Shown here one piece after another: positions 1 through 11,569 of a DNA stretch of 64,000 bases. The DNA lies in assembly GCF_030704535.1 (NCBI RefSeq), contig NC_081810.1, positions 8,318,501 through 8,382,500 of the forward strand, given 5' to 3'. Under the pieces are notes generated by a model. The model made no database searches, was not told where the DNA came from, and saw only the letters and a list, made by a program, of their open reading frames with translations. Source of the stretch: Vitis vinifera (Eukaryota; Streptophyta; Magnoliopsida; Vitales; Vitaceae). Position 1 is the first letter of the stretch; each line of letters starts with the position of its first letter. Made by a program: the position numbers and the translations under genes.

Positions 1-157
1 GATGTTTTAGCCCACATTTGGCTATGAAACTAGCAATAATTCAGGAAACTAAAGGAAACATAAGTAATTTCAAATGAGGCATTAGGATAATATATATTGT
101 ATTTAATATACATTGATGAAGAATGATATAGGAAAGTGCAGAATAACTTTGGGTCAC

Positions 158-2797
158 CTTTTTCTTCTTGCTTCTTTTTCTTTTCTCTCGGAACAAAGGT
201 TCCATCAGCTTTAGCAACACAATCTGACTTTGTTTTGGCATATTGTACCCGCTGCACCCAATTAATCATGAATAAAAGCATATTATACAAAATTTCTTAG
301 TGTCGGTACTTGTAAATTTAAGTGTGTGGCATATGGCATTTTCAAAGCAATACTGAGTGCATGCAATGAGAAATAACAAGTATCACTTGCGAGCACAATA
401 ACTGTTTTCAAGAAGGTATGCCATCGAGAAGAGTCATTTCCATGATTATACTTGATGACTGAATTCTTAGTAATAAAAATTAACATTCCACATAGCCTTT
501 AGAGTTGGCAAAGATTGAGAAAATAATAAAGAACCCATACCCCAACAAAAGGTAACAAAAATAATAGAGATCTCATCACCATCTGATCAAGTTAAAATGC
601 TCCACACTTGTATGATTCAAGCCAGATGTATGTAACTTAAATTCATATGCCTCTAATAGTCCACTCCTATAATCTTTATAATCAAATATTTCCATAGATG
701 ATTTTAAAATGATTGGCTTCAAATTAAATTTTGGATAATCATAATATCAAAGTCAATATAAAACCCCAGTGAATTGAGAGAACAGGGAAAAGCACAAAAT
801 TTTCTGCCAAAGATAAACAATCATATCTATAGTGAGGAGACTTAGTAAGGGACATAACAAACAGTTCTCTGAAGTGACAAGGGATTCACAAAGGATAATT
901 TTGCACAGGATATTTTTCAAATGAATAAGACCTAGACTTTACTAATTAGGGAGTTTATTTGGAAATTAACCAAATGAATTTCCAGGACCCCCTACATGAA
1001 CAATATCCTTAATTAGGTTCTCAGTATCTCTCAATTAAGTGACAAATTGCAAACATATTTTTTTTAATTCTTTATTTCCATACTGCATATTGCTTGACAG
1101 TAATACTAGTTTTATCACAACTCCCAACTTCCTGTCCCAACCACATTATAAAAAGAATGCCCACAGAATTTATAATCTAAACAAAATAGAAAATAAGGCA
1201 GGCTGCATGTTGGACTTGACCGGAAAACAACAAACATGAATGCACAAGAAACAAGTGCTCAAATAGCATAGAAGATGATCTGGAAATTCAAGTTTTTAAC
1301 ACCCACCATAGGCTTATCATAAAAAGGAAAGTTTTGCATTTGTCGAACTGCATTACTGGCAGCTGTAACTTCACTAAACACAACCCATGCTTGTCCTCGA
1401 AGCTTAGGCGTCTTCAAGGCAACAACATCCAAAATCCTTCCATATTGAGAAAATAAGCAATAGAGAGATCTTTTCAATTCTGCCAAAGGAAAACAGAAAA
1501 AGGTAAATGTTCCCTGAATTCATGATAGGTCGAACAGAGAATGAAGTTAAAAAACTCACTCAGATAATGGCATACAGTTACAATATGAAAATCCAAACTC
1601 AAAAGCAAAAAAATGACAATTATATTTTATTTCACTCTCTCGATCTGATAGTTGCACAAAAGGTAGCCCACATAATCAAGTTTAAAAACAGAAACACAAA
1701 TAACATTACAAATACAATCAATATAATGGTAGGGATTTCCTTTGTCCCCGTAAAAGCTGAGAGGAAATGCATCACTCCGATAGTGAAGCACAGATATACT
1801 TATGAGTGCTTCCATATCTGGTTGTGGTGATCATCTGCCATTAACAAAATGAAACAGAAACAGCAGTTCTAGACAAACAAGAATGTTTTCCTACAATAAA
1901 GTTCTATACCAAATGCCTACAAGACAAGCTTTTTATCCTTTTGCCCCGTCCTATATATGCCAGAAAGTATAAACCAAAATCAATTTGCACATATATCTGC
2001 TTAATGATTCAGTTCTTAAATATTGCCATCTCAGATAAATCATGCCCATGAAGAACACCAAAAACAGTATCGTGTATCCCGAAATGCAAACGGACCAAAT
2101 TGCACCAACCAATTATGCTAATGATATGGACTCAACCACACTGACTGAAACTTTTCCCTAAAATTGCAACTTGAAATACATACATACCATTGATACCAAT
2201 AGGACCTCGAAATTTGGATCCCGTGTTTTATGTGTTCGGGTTTCTCCAACAATGAAAATCACACCTCAACGCCTAATCCAAATAGTTCTATAACATCTCA
2301 TGTTTTCTCGAACTTTAGAGAATTTCCTCCTCACCCTTTTCTCAGCAACCAAACAGAAGACTTAAGAAAATAGAAAATCATGCCTCTCTCATGCATTTCC
2401 TAGAATTCTTAAGACGCTGACGTAAGATATCTAATGCCCCATCCGGTAGCGAGAAGATGTAGGGAAAAAAATCGCACAATCAAAGTAATAAACAATAATA
2501 GAGTTTGCACAACTCGTAACCCTAAAAAACAAAATTCTAGGCTCAACTGTACCTAACACAAGATTTTTGAGCTTATTTCATCAAATTTCTCAGCTCTTTT
2601 TAGAACCAAAAGTATGAGATTCAAATTTTCTTTGCATTTCTTTTCTTTCATCAGTTTACTCAGCAACCAAACGGAGACCAGAAGGAAAATGATAGAGCGA
2701 CCAGAGAAAAAACACAGGAATTACCTTCTTTCTTAACCTTTTCGTTGAGATTCTTGATGTAAATGGATTGATTTGGAGGAATGTCCCCTGAAAGCAT
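158..2797 (-). CDS. U2B'': U2 small nuclear ribonucleoprotein B'' (5' part, three exons; gene continues past left edge)
   Basis: Spliceosomal RNA-binding protein that, with U2A', binds stem-loop IV of U2 snRNA in the nucleus. I join three minus-strand exons: 2725-2797, 1307-1479 and 158-251; donors and acceptors are GT/AG and the 73+173 nt of the first two close in frame. The start codon is 2795-2797. The first RRM is visible: RNP2-like IYIKNL at residues 12-17 and RNP1 RGQAWVVF at 52-59, followed by the [12 protein letters not shown] segment and then [19 protein letters not shown], which closely matches plant U2B''. Exon 3 ends inside the Lys/Glu-rich linker; the second RRM would lie left of position 1. 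Introns of 1,055 and 1,245 bp show nothing else I recognise. U1A is the main alternative, but the linker sequence fits U2B'' better. Confidence 0.93.
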
Positions 2798-2803
2798 TGT
2801 GGC

Positions 2804-2841
2804 TGAGCGAGCGAGCGAGCGAGCGAGAGAGAGAGAGAGAG
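2804..2841. repeat. (GAGC)n/(GA)n microsatellite in the U2B'' 5' leader
   Basis: A run of about five GAGC units passes directly into about seven GA units, only 7 bp upstream of the U2B'' start codon on the opposite strand. On the transcript it would read as CT-rich, a common type of plant 5' leader tract. Length polymorphism is likely. Confidence 0.9.
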
Positions 2842-2901
2842 GGGGGAAGTGACTCAGTTCTGAAGCAGACTGAGCCCTAGTACCAAGCCTAGCTATTATT
2901 A

Positions 2902-2996
2902 TGGGCTTTTATCATTCAATAGCGGGCCCTTGGGCCTCATGGGCTGTAATAAAATTTACACCCACCTCAAACTACTCAAGCCCTTCTCGGAGCCCA
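2902..2996 (-). promoter_or_regulatory. Cluster of site II (TGGGCY) motifs upstream of U2B''
   Basis: TGGGCT at 2902-2907, TGGGCC at 2931-2936, TGGGCT at 2940-2945, and a reverse copy (AGCCCA) at 2991-2996 lie 105-200 bp upstream of the U2B'' ATG. TGGGCY elements bind TCP-type factors and are typical of plant housekeeping and ribosomal or mitochondrial protein promoters. The position fits a promoter; function here is inferred. Confidence 0.5.
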
Positions 2997-5213
2997 CCAT
3001 GACATGTGGCCCTAAAAAAAATTATAGTGACGTTATATATACATGGTAGAGAGAAATATCTTCCTCCACAGTTGTGGTCCACACCACTATTTTCTTTCTT
3101 TTTCATTTTTCAATAAAGTGAAGTGAAAAGGCAATTTTGCCGTCTCTTCTTCTTTAGCTTTATTTTTTAATTTATTTAAAACGACAAGAGAAAATAGAAG
3201 GAGGAAGTGGTTCCTCAAGACCATGGCCACTATCTTTATAGACATATTTTTACTTTTTTTTTTATAATATTTATAGAGATATTTTTATTTTTTATTTTTA
3301 TTTTATAAAAAATTTAAAATATTTTTTAATGATTTTAGGAAGTATTTCTAATATTTTTAATATTTAAAAATCTTATCTTTGAAGGATAAAAATGCTAAAA
3401 AACACTTTTTAAAATTACATTCAATTATAATTATATGTTAAATTACTAAATATTTTATATAATATTTTTAAATATATATATATAGGAATTTAAGATGATT
3501 TTTTAACAAAAATGTAGAGACGTGCTTGTTTTTTACTTAATTCTAAATAAAACTTTAATGTTGAATATTAGATTATTTGTTTTTATAATATTTTATTTCT
3601 ATTAAGTAATAAAAAAATCAACATATTACTTTTTTTATTCAACAAAAAGTTTATAATAAATCATGAAAAAAATAGAAAAACAAACGACTTAAAGTTTAAA
3701 AGTAAATTACTTTAAACAAAATGTTAAAAAAACAAACACCCTCTTAGACTTAGACTTTCAAAATGGGAGATTCTAAAGATGTATAATAAGAAAGAAGAGA
3801 AGAAGAAAGAGAAGATGGGTAATGTGAAAGGGAAGGTGATCAAGGTTGGAGCCTTTTTTTTTTCTTTTCCTTTTTTAATTTATTTTTTATTATAGTTGAA
3901 AAAAAAATAGCAATAGAAGGTAAAGAAGAAAAGGAAAAGAAGGAAAGCTAATTTAGAGATTGGGTAGGTGTGTGAGAAGAGAAAGAAGAAAAAATTATTT
4001 TTAATTTATTTGAAAAATGAATTAGGGTAAAAGAGATTAAATATGACATTTAACATTTCTTTACACTTATATTTTTTGTGCTTTTTTTTCTTTTCTTTTT
4101 TTTTTGTTTTTATTTTTGTCATTATGTTTTTAGGCTTTGAATTTTTGAAAAAAAAAAAAAAAGAGAGAAGAATAGGAAATAGCAAAAATTAAAAGAAGAA
4201 ATAGAATGATTTTTAAGAAATTCATCTCTTTATTCATTCATATCATACTAAACAATTTAGAAAATTCTAAATTTACAAATATTTTACACAATTTCAAATT
4301 TTATTTTATTTTTTGCACTTTCCATGATAAAATCATATAAGACAATTTAAGATGTTTTTTTTTCTACTTCTTGATTACTTTTTCTAGTGCTTTTAGTGAA
4401 GTAAATTAATCTTAATTTATCTTTTTAAATAACAAATATTTTACATGTACACAGTGAGGTTGAAGCCATATATCATGTTTTGAATGCAAAATAAAAGCAA
4501 AAGGTGCCCAAAGGCCCTGAGTTTTAGCCGCCACCGTCCACATTCAAAGTATGGAACTTCATTTTTTTTTTTCCTTTTATGTCTAATCACTCACATGAAA
4601 TTAACAATGTCAACATGTTCCATTAGGAACTCAAATTCAACATAATGTTAATTTGAATTTATTATTTTTAAATTATTTTTGAAAATACAAAATAATAAAT
4701 ATTTAAACAATTTGTTTATGTGACTAAAAAATATTTTTAAAATACCATAAATAGTGTGTTATTAAATAAATTTTGAAAATAATATGTTTGAAAATAAATT
4801 ATCTTCTTTTATTATATGATATTTGTGTATAATTATATAAACTTTATTTTGTGATATTGAAATTAATATTGATTTTTTTATTATATGATATAAATATATC
4901 GTATTTATATTAATTTCTTGATTACACAATATCATGTTAAATTTTGATGAAAATTTGTCACAACATTTCTTTCTTTCCTGCAAGTCTTTTTTTCCAAATT
5001 TTTCCAAGATGGCGTGCTAGTCTTAAATGCTCGGTATTTTGAATTTTCCTTTTTCTCTTGGTTTTCTTCACGTGAAAGATTATTATTTTTAAAGCAAACA
5101 AAGATGAACATCTTTTTTAAATCATAAAGCCTTTATGGATGTCTGTAAAATAATGGAGCCCTTCCCCCCTTCCATGAACATCTTTTTTGACTAAATTCCC
5201 AAGTCCCAACCAT
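2997..5213. other. AT-rich intergenic region, no gene seen
   Basis: Space between the divergent U2B'' and SDR genes. It is dominated by A/T homopolymers and purine tracts, e.g. GA-rich DNA at 3780-4000 and T-runs at 4080-4120. The only longer reading frames are low-complexity (e.g. 4762-5007 minus) and resemble no protein. No transposon termini were recognised. The right end must hold the SDR promoter, but I see no convincing TATA element. Confidence 0.6.
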
Positions 5214-6496
5214 ATGCAAGCTCAAGTCATGACAGAGAAAACCCTTCAAGGAGAAAACATCTCTTCCTCACCTAAAAGGTAATAAGTTTTTCTTCACTAT
5301 TTTATTTCCATTATTTATACATGCTTTTATTCTTTTATTTATTAATCCTATTATTTATACCTTCATTTAACAATCTAAATTTTATTATACATTTTAAGCA
5401 AATCGAATTATATGTTCAATATTATGTATTAATTCGATACCTTTGAATTTTCCATATCTAATACTTATTTTCACCACTCAAAATTCTTCAAATGGCATAT
5501 CTAATATGGCATTATGACTTACAAAAATTGTTATAAAATAAATAGAAAATTAGTCAATGTCTGGCCTTAGCCATCAATTTTTTCATCTCCACTAGCTATC
5601 TTGTTGGAAGATGGATGAGGGTTAAGTTAATCATCTAACAAAATTAAGTTTAAGTGTTTAGGTTGGAAGGAAAAGTTGCCCTTGTGACCGGCGGTGCTAG
5701 AGGAATTGGTGAGGCAATAGTGAGACTCTTCGTTCGACATGGAGCCAAGGTCATTATCGCCGACATTGATGATGCTACTGGCCTTCCTCTAGCTAACCTG
5801 TTACACCCCTCCACAGTGTACGCGCACTGTGACGTGACCGTAGAAGGGGACATCGAAAATTCAATCAATCTAGCAGTTTCCCAGTACGGAAAACTCGACA
5901 TTCTCTTCAATAATGCTGGGGTCCTCGGAAATCAATCCAAGAACAAGATCTGCATAGCCAATTTCGATGCCGATGAGTTTGATCATATCATGCGCGTCAA
6001 CGTGAGAGGAGTTGCCTTAGGAATGAAGCATGCAGCGAGAGTAATGGTGCCTAAGAGAAGTGGCTGCATCATATCCACCGCCAGTGTAGCTGGCCTCATG
6101 GGAGGCCTTGGCCCGCATGCATACACAGCTTCAAAGCACGCCATTGTAGGGCTTACAAAAAACACAGCTTGTGAGCTGGGCAGGTATGGGATTAGGGTTA
6201 ACTGCATCTCCCCATTCGGAGTGGCCACTTCCATGCTTGTAAACGCATGGAGGAAGTCTGAGGAAGAAGATGATGGTGAAGAATGCTTACATTTTCAAGC
6301 ACCTTGTGAGAAAGAAGTAGAGGAAATGGAAGAGTTTGTAGGTGGGATAGCCAATTTGAAGGGTGTTAAGCTCAGGGCTGAATGTATAGCTGAGGCTGCA
6401 GTCTATCTTGCTAGTGATGAATCAGAGTATGTAAGTGGCCATAACCTTGTTGTGGATGGTGGAGTTACCACCTCAAAAAACTTTGTGGGCTTGTAG
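5214..6496 (+). CDS. Short-chain dehydrogenase/reductase (SDR110C-type; secoisolariciresinol dehydrogenase/SDR2a-like), two exons
   Basis: NAD(P)-dependent oxidoreductase, classical SDR, probably acting on a secondary alcohol or ketone of specialised metabolism or a hormone precursor; substrate unknown. Exons 5214-5278 and 5662-6496 (65+835 nt) give 299 residues. The long exon has no ATG before the Rossmann motif, so a first exon is required: ATG at 5214 with donor AAAAG|GTAATA, joined in phase 2 to the acceptor at 5661, giving [16 protein letters not shown] at the junction. Motifs: TGGARGIG cofactor loop, CDVT acidic residue, NNAG, a Ser in IISTASVAG, and catalytic YTASK (Tyr-x3-Lys). The C-terminus ends [12 protein letters not shown] as in this family. 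An acidic stretch EEEDDGEE lies in the variable substrate loop. The exact subfamily (SDR2a, SDR3, ABA2-like) cannot be fixed from sequence reading alone. Confidence 0.9.
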
Positions 6497-7167
6497 TTTC
6501 GATTTATTAATTAATGGTTTAGTGGATGTGACACTAGAGGCATATATTTTGATACATTTAATCTAAAATTTTATAAATTGCTAATTGATCTCATTATTAA
6601 AGTGGAGTTGCAATTAGTATTTTCTAACCATCTAGGATTCAAATCTATACATTTACTCACAAAATGTTTTACTATATCAAGATAAATCCAATTAGTATCG
6701 GGATCGTTGGACTTAACTTACATTGCTTAAGCAAGGAAACCTTATAATTTTGTCTCATCCATAAATGTACACATAATCAGCAGGACCACCTTAAAACCTT
6801 ATAATATAATTTGCTCTAACTTTAGGTTATTACACCAGCAAAGGAGATTAACAAATTAATTACATTGAACCTTCCACCAGCACAACAGAAACATTAACTA
6901 ATTTATTTATAATATATATACAATGTGATATATTTGAGAAGGGTGGCAGCTCCAATATGGTTGTGCTGGCATGGGACCGCACTGCATTGCCTTTTGGGCT
7001 TTGTCATGTTTCACACATTCTGCAGGTGGCCTTGGACATTTGATGATCTTAAGATTAAGATTGGCTTCCATTTCTTTATTACAAAAGCTTCCATTTTTAT
7101 GCTTTGTTTGGTTGGTCCATTATTATTCTCCTCTACTCTTTCCTCAACATGTTTTATTAATTCCAAT
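6497..7167. other. Convergent 3' intergenic region, no gene seen
   Basis: Lies between the 3' ends of the SDR (plus) and the wound-induced gene (minus). AT-rich sequence with no recognised transposon end or RNA gene. It presumably contains the two 3' untranslated regions; polyadenylation sites cannot be assigned with confidence. Confidence 0.5.
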
Positions 7168-7839
7168 TCACTGTAGAGCCAAAAGCAGTCCTGGAACTGA
7201 CTTCCCCATGCTCTCACACACCTTGCTCTGCCAAACACACGTACAAGGAACTGACCGAGCCGCCGTCGTAGAAGTCGACGGCCCCTCCGCCGCCTTGTCT
7301 GTGTTGCTCAGTCGCGTGACTGTAACCGAAGTATTGAAGTACTCCCTCACTTGGGTAATTATCCCATCAGTCACCACCCACGCGTGCACCCACGCCACCG
7401 ACCGCCGCTCCTCGTAGCCCTCGACGAGGACAGTTGATCCGAACGCCACTATGGAGACGGGGTCAAAGTGGAAGGGATCGTCGGAGGATGATGAGCCGGT
7501 GAGTAGTTGCATCAAATGCTGGTGGTTGGGCGGACCATGGAACCACCATTCGAGGTCCGGTGCCAGGAGTTGGTGCACCGTTTCAACGTCTCTAGTGCTC
7601 AAGGCTTCATACAGGGCTCCCACCACCCTTTTGCTCGACTCCTCCAGCGCTGCTTCTGTGTGAGCCAGTTCCGATACACCTGCCGGAGTGGGTTTGTGGC
7701 AATGGAGAATTGCAGATGAAAATTGAGGCTGCGTTTCGTCCTCTCTATATATATACTGAGAATGAGAGAGATGTGGGTAATGAGTCAGGACCCAAAAAAA
7801 GAATAAAGGAAGTGAAGACAAGGGCAGCTTCGTCTGCAT
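7168..7839 (-). CDS. Wound-induced protein 1 / SAG20-like, NTF2-fold protein
   Basis: Single-exon gene of 223 residues. Residues about 65-165 form an NTF2/SnoaL-like domain typical of the plant wound-induced (WUN1/SAG20) family: SKRVVGALYEALSTRDVETV, LEWWFHGPP, VAWVHAWVVTDGIITQVREY. The C-terminus VWQSKV...GKSVPGLLLAL is the family's conserved tail. The family is induced by wounding, senescence or pathogens; its biochemical role is not established. The first ~35 residues are hydrophobic (LPLFFFWVL) and could be a signal or anchor, or non-native if translation starts later. A TATATATATA tract (7746-7755) lies inside the predicted N-terminal coding part, so the true start is uncertain, but no in-frame Met follows until well inside the domain. 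A Thr/Ser-rich insert separates domain and tail. GC-rich compared with its surroundings. Confidence 0.85.
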   Translation of the reverse strand: MQTKLPLSSLPLFFFWVLTHYPHLSHSQYIYREDETQPQFSSAILHCHKPTPAGVSELAHTEAALEESSKRVVGALYEALSTRDVETVHQLLAPDLEWWFHGPPNHQHLMQLLTGSSSSDDPFHFDPVSIVAFGSTVLVEGYEERRSVAWVHAWVVTDGIITQVREYFNTSVTVTRLSNTDKAAEGPSTSTTAARSVPCTCVWQSKVCESMGKSVPGLLLALQ

Positions 7840-9031
7840 CTGACCCCATCGTGTGACAAAAGTTAGGCTTCTTGATCACGGACTATTCCTAATTATTCCT
7901 AATTACTGCACTTAAGAGAATGACTGGCCACTGTGATCCGTTTCCCTTTTGAATATTTTCTTTTCTTTTTATGGTTATTCAATCATCTTTAATTTAAGAT
8001 ATCAATGGTTCACATTCAAACTTGGATATAATATTGAATCAACATTTTATAATTTTTTATACGATGGTATTAATTCGAATATTAAACTTCATTTTTTTAG
8101 CCTCTTTTGGATGAATTTTTTACTTTTAGGTATTATCGGTTATGATCTTAAGAAAATCTCATTACATGATAATTAACTATTTTCAATAACACAAAGATGA
8201 AAAGAAAAAACTCATCATATCCAGTAAAAAACTATTATTTGATTTGATTTGATTTTCTTAAAAAAAAATGTTTTTAGACATTCATATGCTAAGGTTTCTT
8301 TTATTTATTTAAAACAATTATATCTTACAGAACAATTATAACCTCAATTTTAAATCTTAAAACTTTCTCATTTTCATAAATAAAATAAATAATAATCAAG
8401 AAAACATACCTTGATCCATGAGATTCATCTTACCTTAATCCATGAGATTGATCTTGAAGAGAATTTCTTATCAAGAAAAATAAATTAGAAAAGACTGAAT
8501 TCCTCTCTCGTGATCCTTTAGTTTGATGTAGAGAGAAAACTAGCTATATATAAAGAGTAGAGAGAAGACCAAATCCAAATAGTGTAGAGAGAAGACTAAG
8601 TCCAAATAGTCTCCTATCACATCGGTGAACGGTTATTTTAAAAATACATTTTAAATTAAGTAAAAAATAATTAATAAATCCATCATAATTATATTTATGG
8701 CCCAATATGATTATGTATTCATTCTTGATTTTTATATATTTTATGAGTTTTTTTTCTTTAAATCGTGAATTCTTGAAGTTCAAAATATTGAAAGTACTAT
8801 AAAAATAACATGACTTAATAATTTTGGATACTTGAGCAAAAATCATGACCAACTTCCCCAATAACTATCAATTTTTCCCTTTTTTTTTTGTCATAGGTGT
8901 TGGTGGAGATGATATTGTAAAATATGTATTATTAAAGGCAAATATTATTTTTGATGGCTTAAATTCTTAATCGTTGAAGCTGCATAAAATTAATATTAAA
9001 AAAAAAAAAGCAATCAAAGTGATGTCGAAGT
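7840..9031. other. Upstream region of the wound-induced gene; AT-rich, minor direct repeats
   Basis: No gene recognised. There are two short direct duplications: ATCCATGAGATT at about 8415 and 8440, and a GTAGAGAGAAGAC-based 26-bp unit at about 8555 and 8583. Such pairs may be relics of an older insertion, but no termini are visible. Reading frames at 7949-8176 and 8544-8861 are low-complexity and not convincing. Confidence 0.5.
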
Positions 9032-9039
9032 AATGGAGT

Positions 9040-9995
9040 TAGAATTGGCAACGGGGCGGGGCCACCCCTACCCCATTCCCGTCCCAATTATATAAAACTA
9101 TTTCCCATCCTTGTCCCATACCTGGGGCGGGGCGGGGTCGATTCGAGAGATCAGTTTCAGCATTCAATGAGGTTCTGGTTTTTTGAGGGCAATTCGGGTA
9201 TTTCAGTAGAATTGGTTTAGGATTAAAGTGAAGTGATGGATGGGTATGTGGTAACTATGGAAAGAAGGGATGACATGATTAAAATAGCAAAAAGAAAAGA
9301 AAAAGAGGTAGGAAGGCCATTCACCAGCAATACCAGTTAGACGGTGACGCTGCCACGTCAACTGGCCAGTCCCTTATCTCCATGTCAGAACATCATCAGT
9401 ACCAAGGGGGCAGGTTAGACGGCCCATATCGCCTCCACTGAACCCCAAAATTCAACAGCTCTACTTGACTCTTCTAGACTCTTCCATTCAATAAGAAGAA
9501 AGGCCTGAATCCAGTCTCTACTCTTAACCTTGGTTAAACAAAGGGCAGAGGGAAACAACGTTGTTAAGCGCCAGTGTATTGAGATAAGCAGCAGGACCAA
9601 CAACGAGAGAACAAGACCAACGCCAGTCCCTCTCTCGATTTCGAGGATGGCGCCGACGACAATGGTGAAGCCCTGGTGCTGGTAGCGGTTGTAGTAAAGG
9701 AAAGAGCCGGCGTAGAGGATGTAAGTTGAGCAACTGACTCTTCATTTTCCCCAAACCCCATTTCTCTTCTTACCCACTAGATCAGATCAGATTCAAACTC
9801 AAACTTTGTTGGTAATTATAATTTCGGGATGGGGCGGGGCGAGTAACTACAAACCCATACCCACCCCGAACCCAATTCGGGTTTTACAAAACTATCCCGT
9901 ACCCGTCCTATACCCGATTAATTTATCCCATACCCGTCCCAATAGGGGCGGAGCGGGGCGGGTGACCCGATTGACCCGTGAAATTGCCATTCCTA
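9040..9995. mobile_element. Non-autonomous hAT-type DNA transposon, 956 bp, with 8-bp target site duplication
   Basis: Both ends are intact. The left terminus starts TAGAATTGGCAA; the right terminus, read inverted, starts TAGGAATGGCAA. The 8-bp sequence AATGGAGT flanks both sides (9032-9039 and 9996-10003) without mismatch, the size made by hAT transposases. Subterminal DNA is GC-rich and repetitive (GGGGCGGGG at the left, GGGGCGGAGCGGGGCGGG at the right, with CCCATACCCGTCC-type repeats in inverted sense), unlike the AT-rich surroundings. No transposase is encoded. The middle (about 9150-9800) has different composition and reads on the minus strand as a short hydrophobic peptide segment; it may be captured genic DNA. 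Confidence 0.88.
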
Positions 9996-10003
9996 AATGG
10001 AGT

Positions 10004-11160
10004 GACATCAAAGGGAATGGTTATGGTTGAAATTATAATTTTTAAATATTTTCATACTCTTTTGACACCTCCAAACTTTTTAATGAGTTGATTGAAATTA
10101 TTGGTATAACTTTTTTTTTTTTTAATTTTACTTTTGTTAAATAATTGCATTCAAATATTCATTGGATTAAGTAGTTAATTTGGCAATTGATGAACATATA
10201 AGAAATTTTATAGATGTAAAACCTATGAGGTTAGAAGTAGTAGAACCATAATCACTATATTTGAAGAATTAGGTGCACAAGAGCAATTATTACTCTTTAA
10301 GACTTACATCCCAATGCTTATGTCTAATCTTATATTCTTAATGCAACACTACCATACTCCTTAATGGACTTCTAGACACCTTGAAGAGATGCAAACCACT
10401 ACCATGAACTCAATAAACAATATTGAAATGCTTTAAGAATGTTAGGTTAAGTGCAAAAAAATAATAATTTAAACCTTAGTCATATGAGTTCTTAAATAGA
10501 AATTTCTTAAGAAGCATATTTATATTAGAGAAAACAATATGGACTTGGAGTCAATTTAAAAATATTATTAAAAAAAATTAGGAGACTTAGAGAATTTGGA
10601 AAAAATTTCCTTTTTAAATTTATTTCCAAATTTATTTTATTTTCAATTTCCGTATAGGTCAACTCCATGCCTTTTGTGTCATTATTTTCAATTAAGTTAA
10701 TTATATTTACTTATTTGATCCGATTTTGTAACAATCTTGAGTTTTCAAAAGCAATGTAAATTATAAAAAAAATATGTAGTCCTAGACAGGTAATGATGAA
10801 TGAAATAAAATTCTCAACTCAATATAAATATAAGAAGACATTAACAACATTTATTGTATGGATTGAACAATAATTCATGTTATTTCTTATATATATTTGG
10901 TATAAGAAGCCTTTTGAGCATCATTTATGACGGATTTGACTCTTTAAAGATTGTCAATCATTTTTGAGTTTTGTTATTTTTTTCTTGTAATATATCTTAT
11001 TGAAATTGGCTATTACATTAATATATAAGAGAAGGTTTTTAAATGAAGATTTTCTTTGAGTGCATCGTAAAGGTTGATTAGTAATAATGTTTAGAGATAA
11101 CTTAATAGATGATTCTCCTATAATACTTCTAGAAAATATACTTTCATTAAAAACATTACA
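10004..11160. other. AT-rich intergenic DNA, no gene seen
   Basis: No coding region, RNA gene or transposon terminus recognised. Short low-complexity frames only. Confidence 0.5.
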
Positions 11161-11169
11161 AATAAAAAT

Positions 11170-11560
11170 ATTAATGAATATATTCCTTTGAAGGTGAGTT
11201 TCTTCGTTTAGAAGGCTTGCTGGGAAAAAATATTGACTTTGAATCAACTTTAAAGAAGATGATGGATAATCAGGTGTGGATTATGTGAAGAGAAATCAAA
11301 GAGTCTCTTGATCATATCCTCTTTCATTGTGATAACGTGAGAAAATTATGAAGTTGGTGTTCTCCATTTTTGGTTCTCAATGGGTTATTTATAGGTCAAT
11401 TAGGGAGACTCTCCTAGTTGACATAACTCTTTTATCGATAAAAGGTATATCGAAGTTTGGAGAGTCGCTCCTTGAATTTTTTAGAAAGAAAGTATAACAA
11501 CTATTTTGAATGTGAGGATTGTCAAATTAAAGGCTAAAAGATATTTCCCCTAACAATTTT
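11170..11560 (+). pseudogene. Degenerate L1-type LINE fragment (zf-RVT region)
   Basis: With frame changes and stops the plus strand reads segments diagnostic of the C-terminal part of plant L1 reverse transcriptase proteins: PLKVSFFV-KACWEKILTLNQL at about 11190-11260, then KSKSLDHILFHCDNVRKL and WCSPFLVLNGLF up to about 11400. The Cys/His knuckle of the zf-RVT domain is partly preserved. Neither a 5' RT core nor a clean poly-A end is seen, so this is an old truncated copy. Confidence 0.7.
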
Positions 11561-11569
11561 TCTATGAAA

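Noticed and set aside
6971..7417. 148-codon plus-strand frame
   Set aside because: Antisense shadow of the wound-induced gene, whose minus-strand frame carries clear domain motifs.
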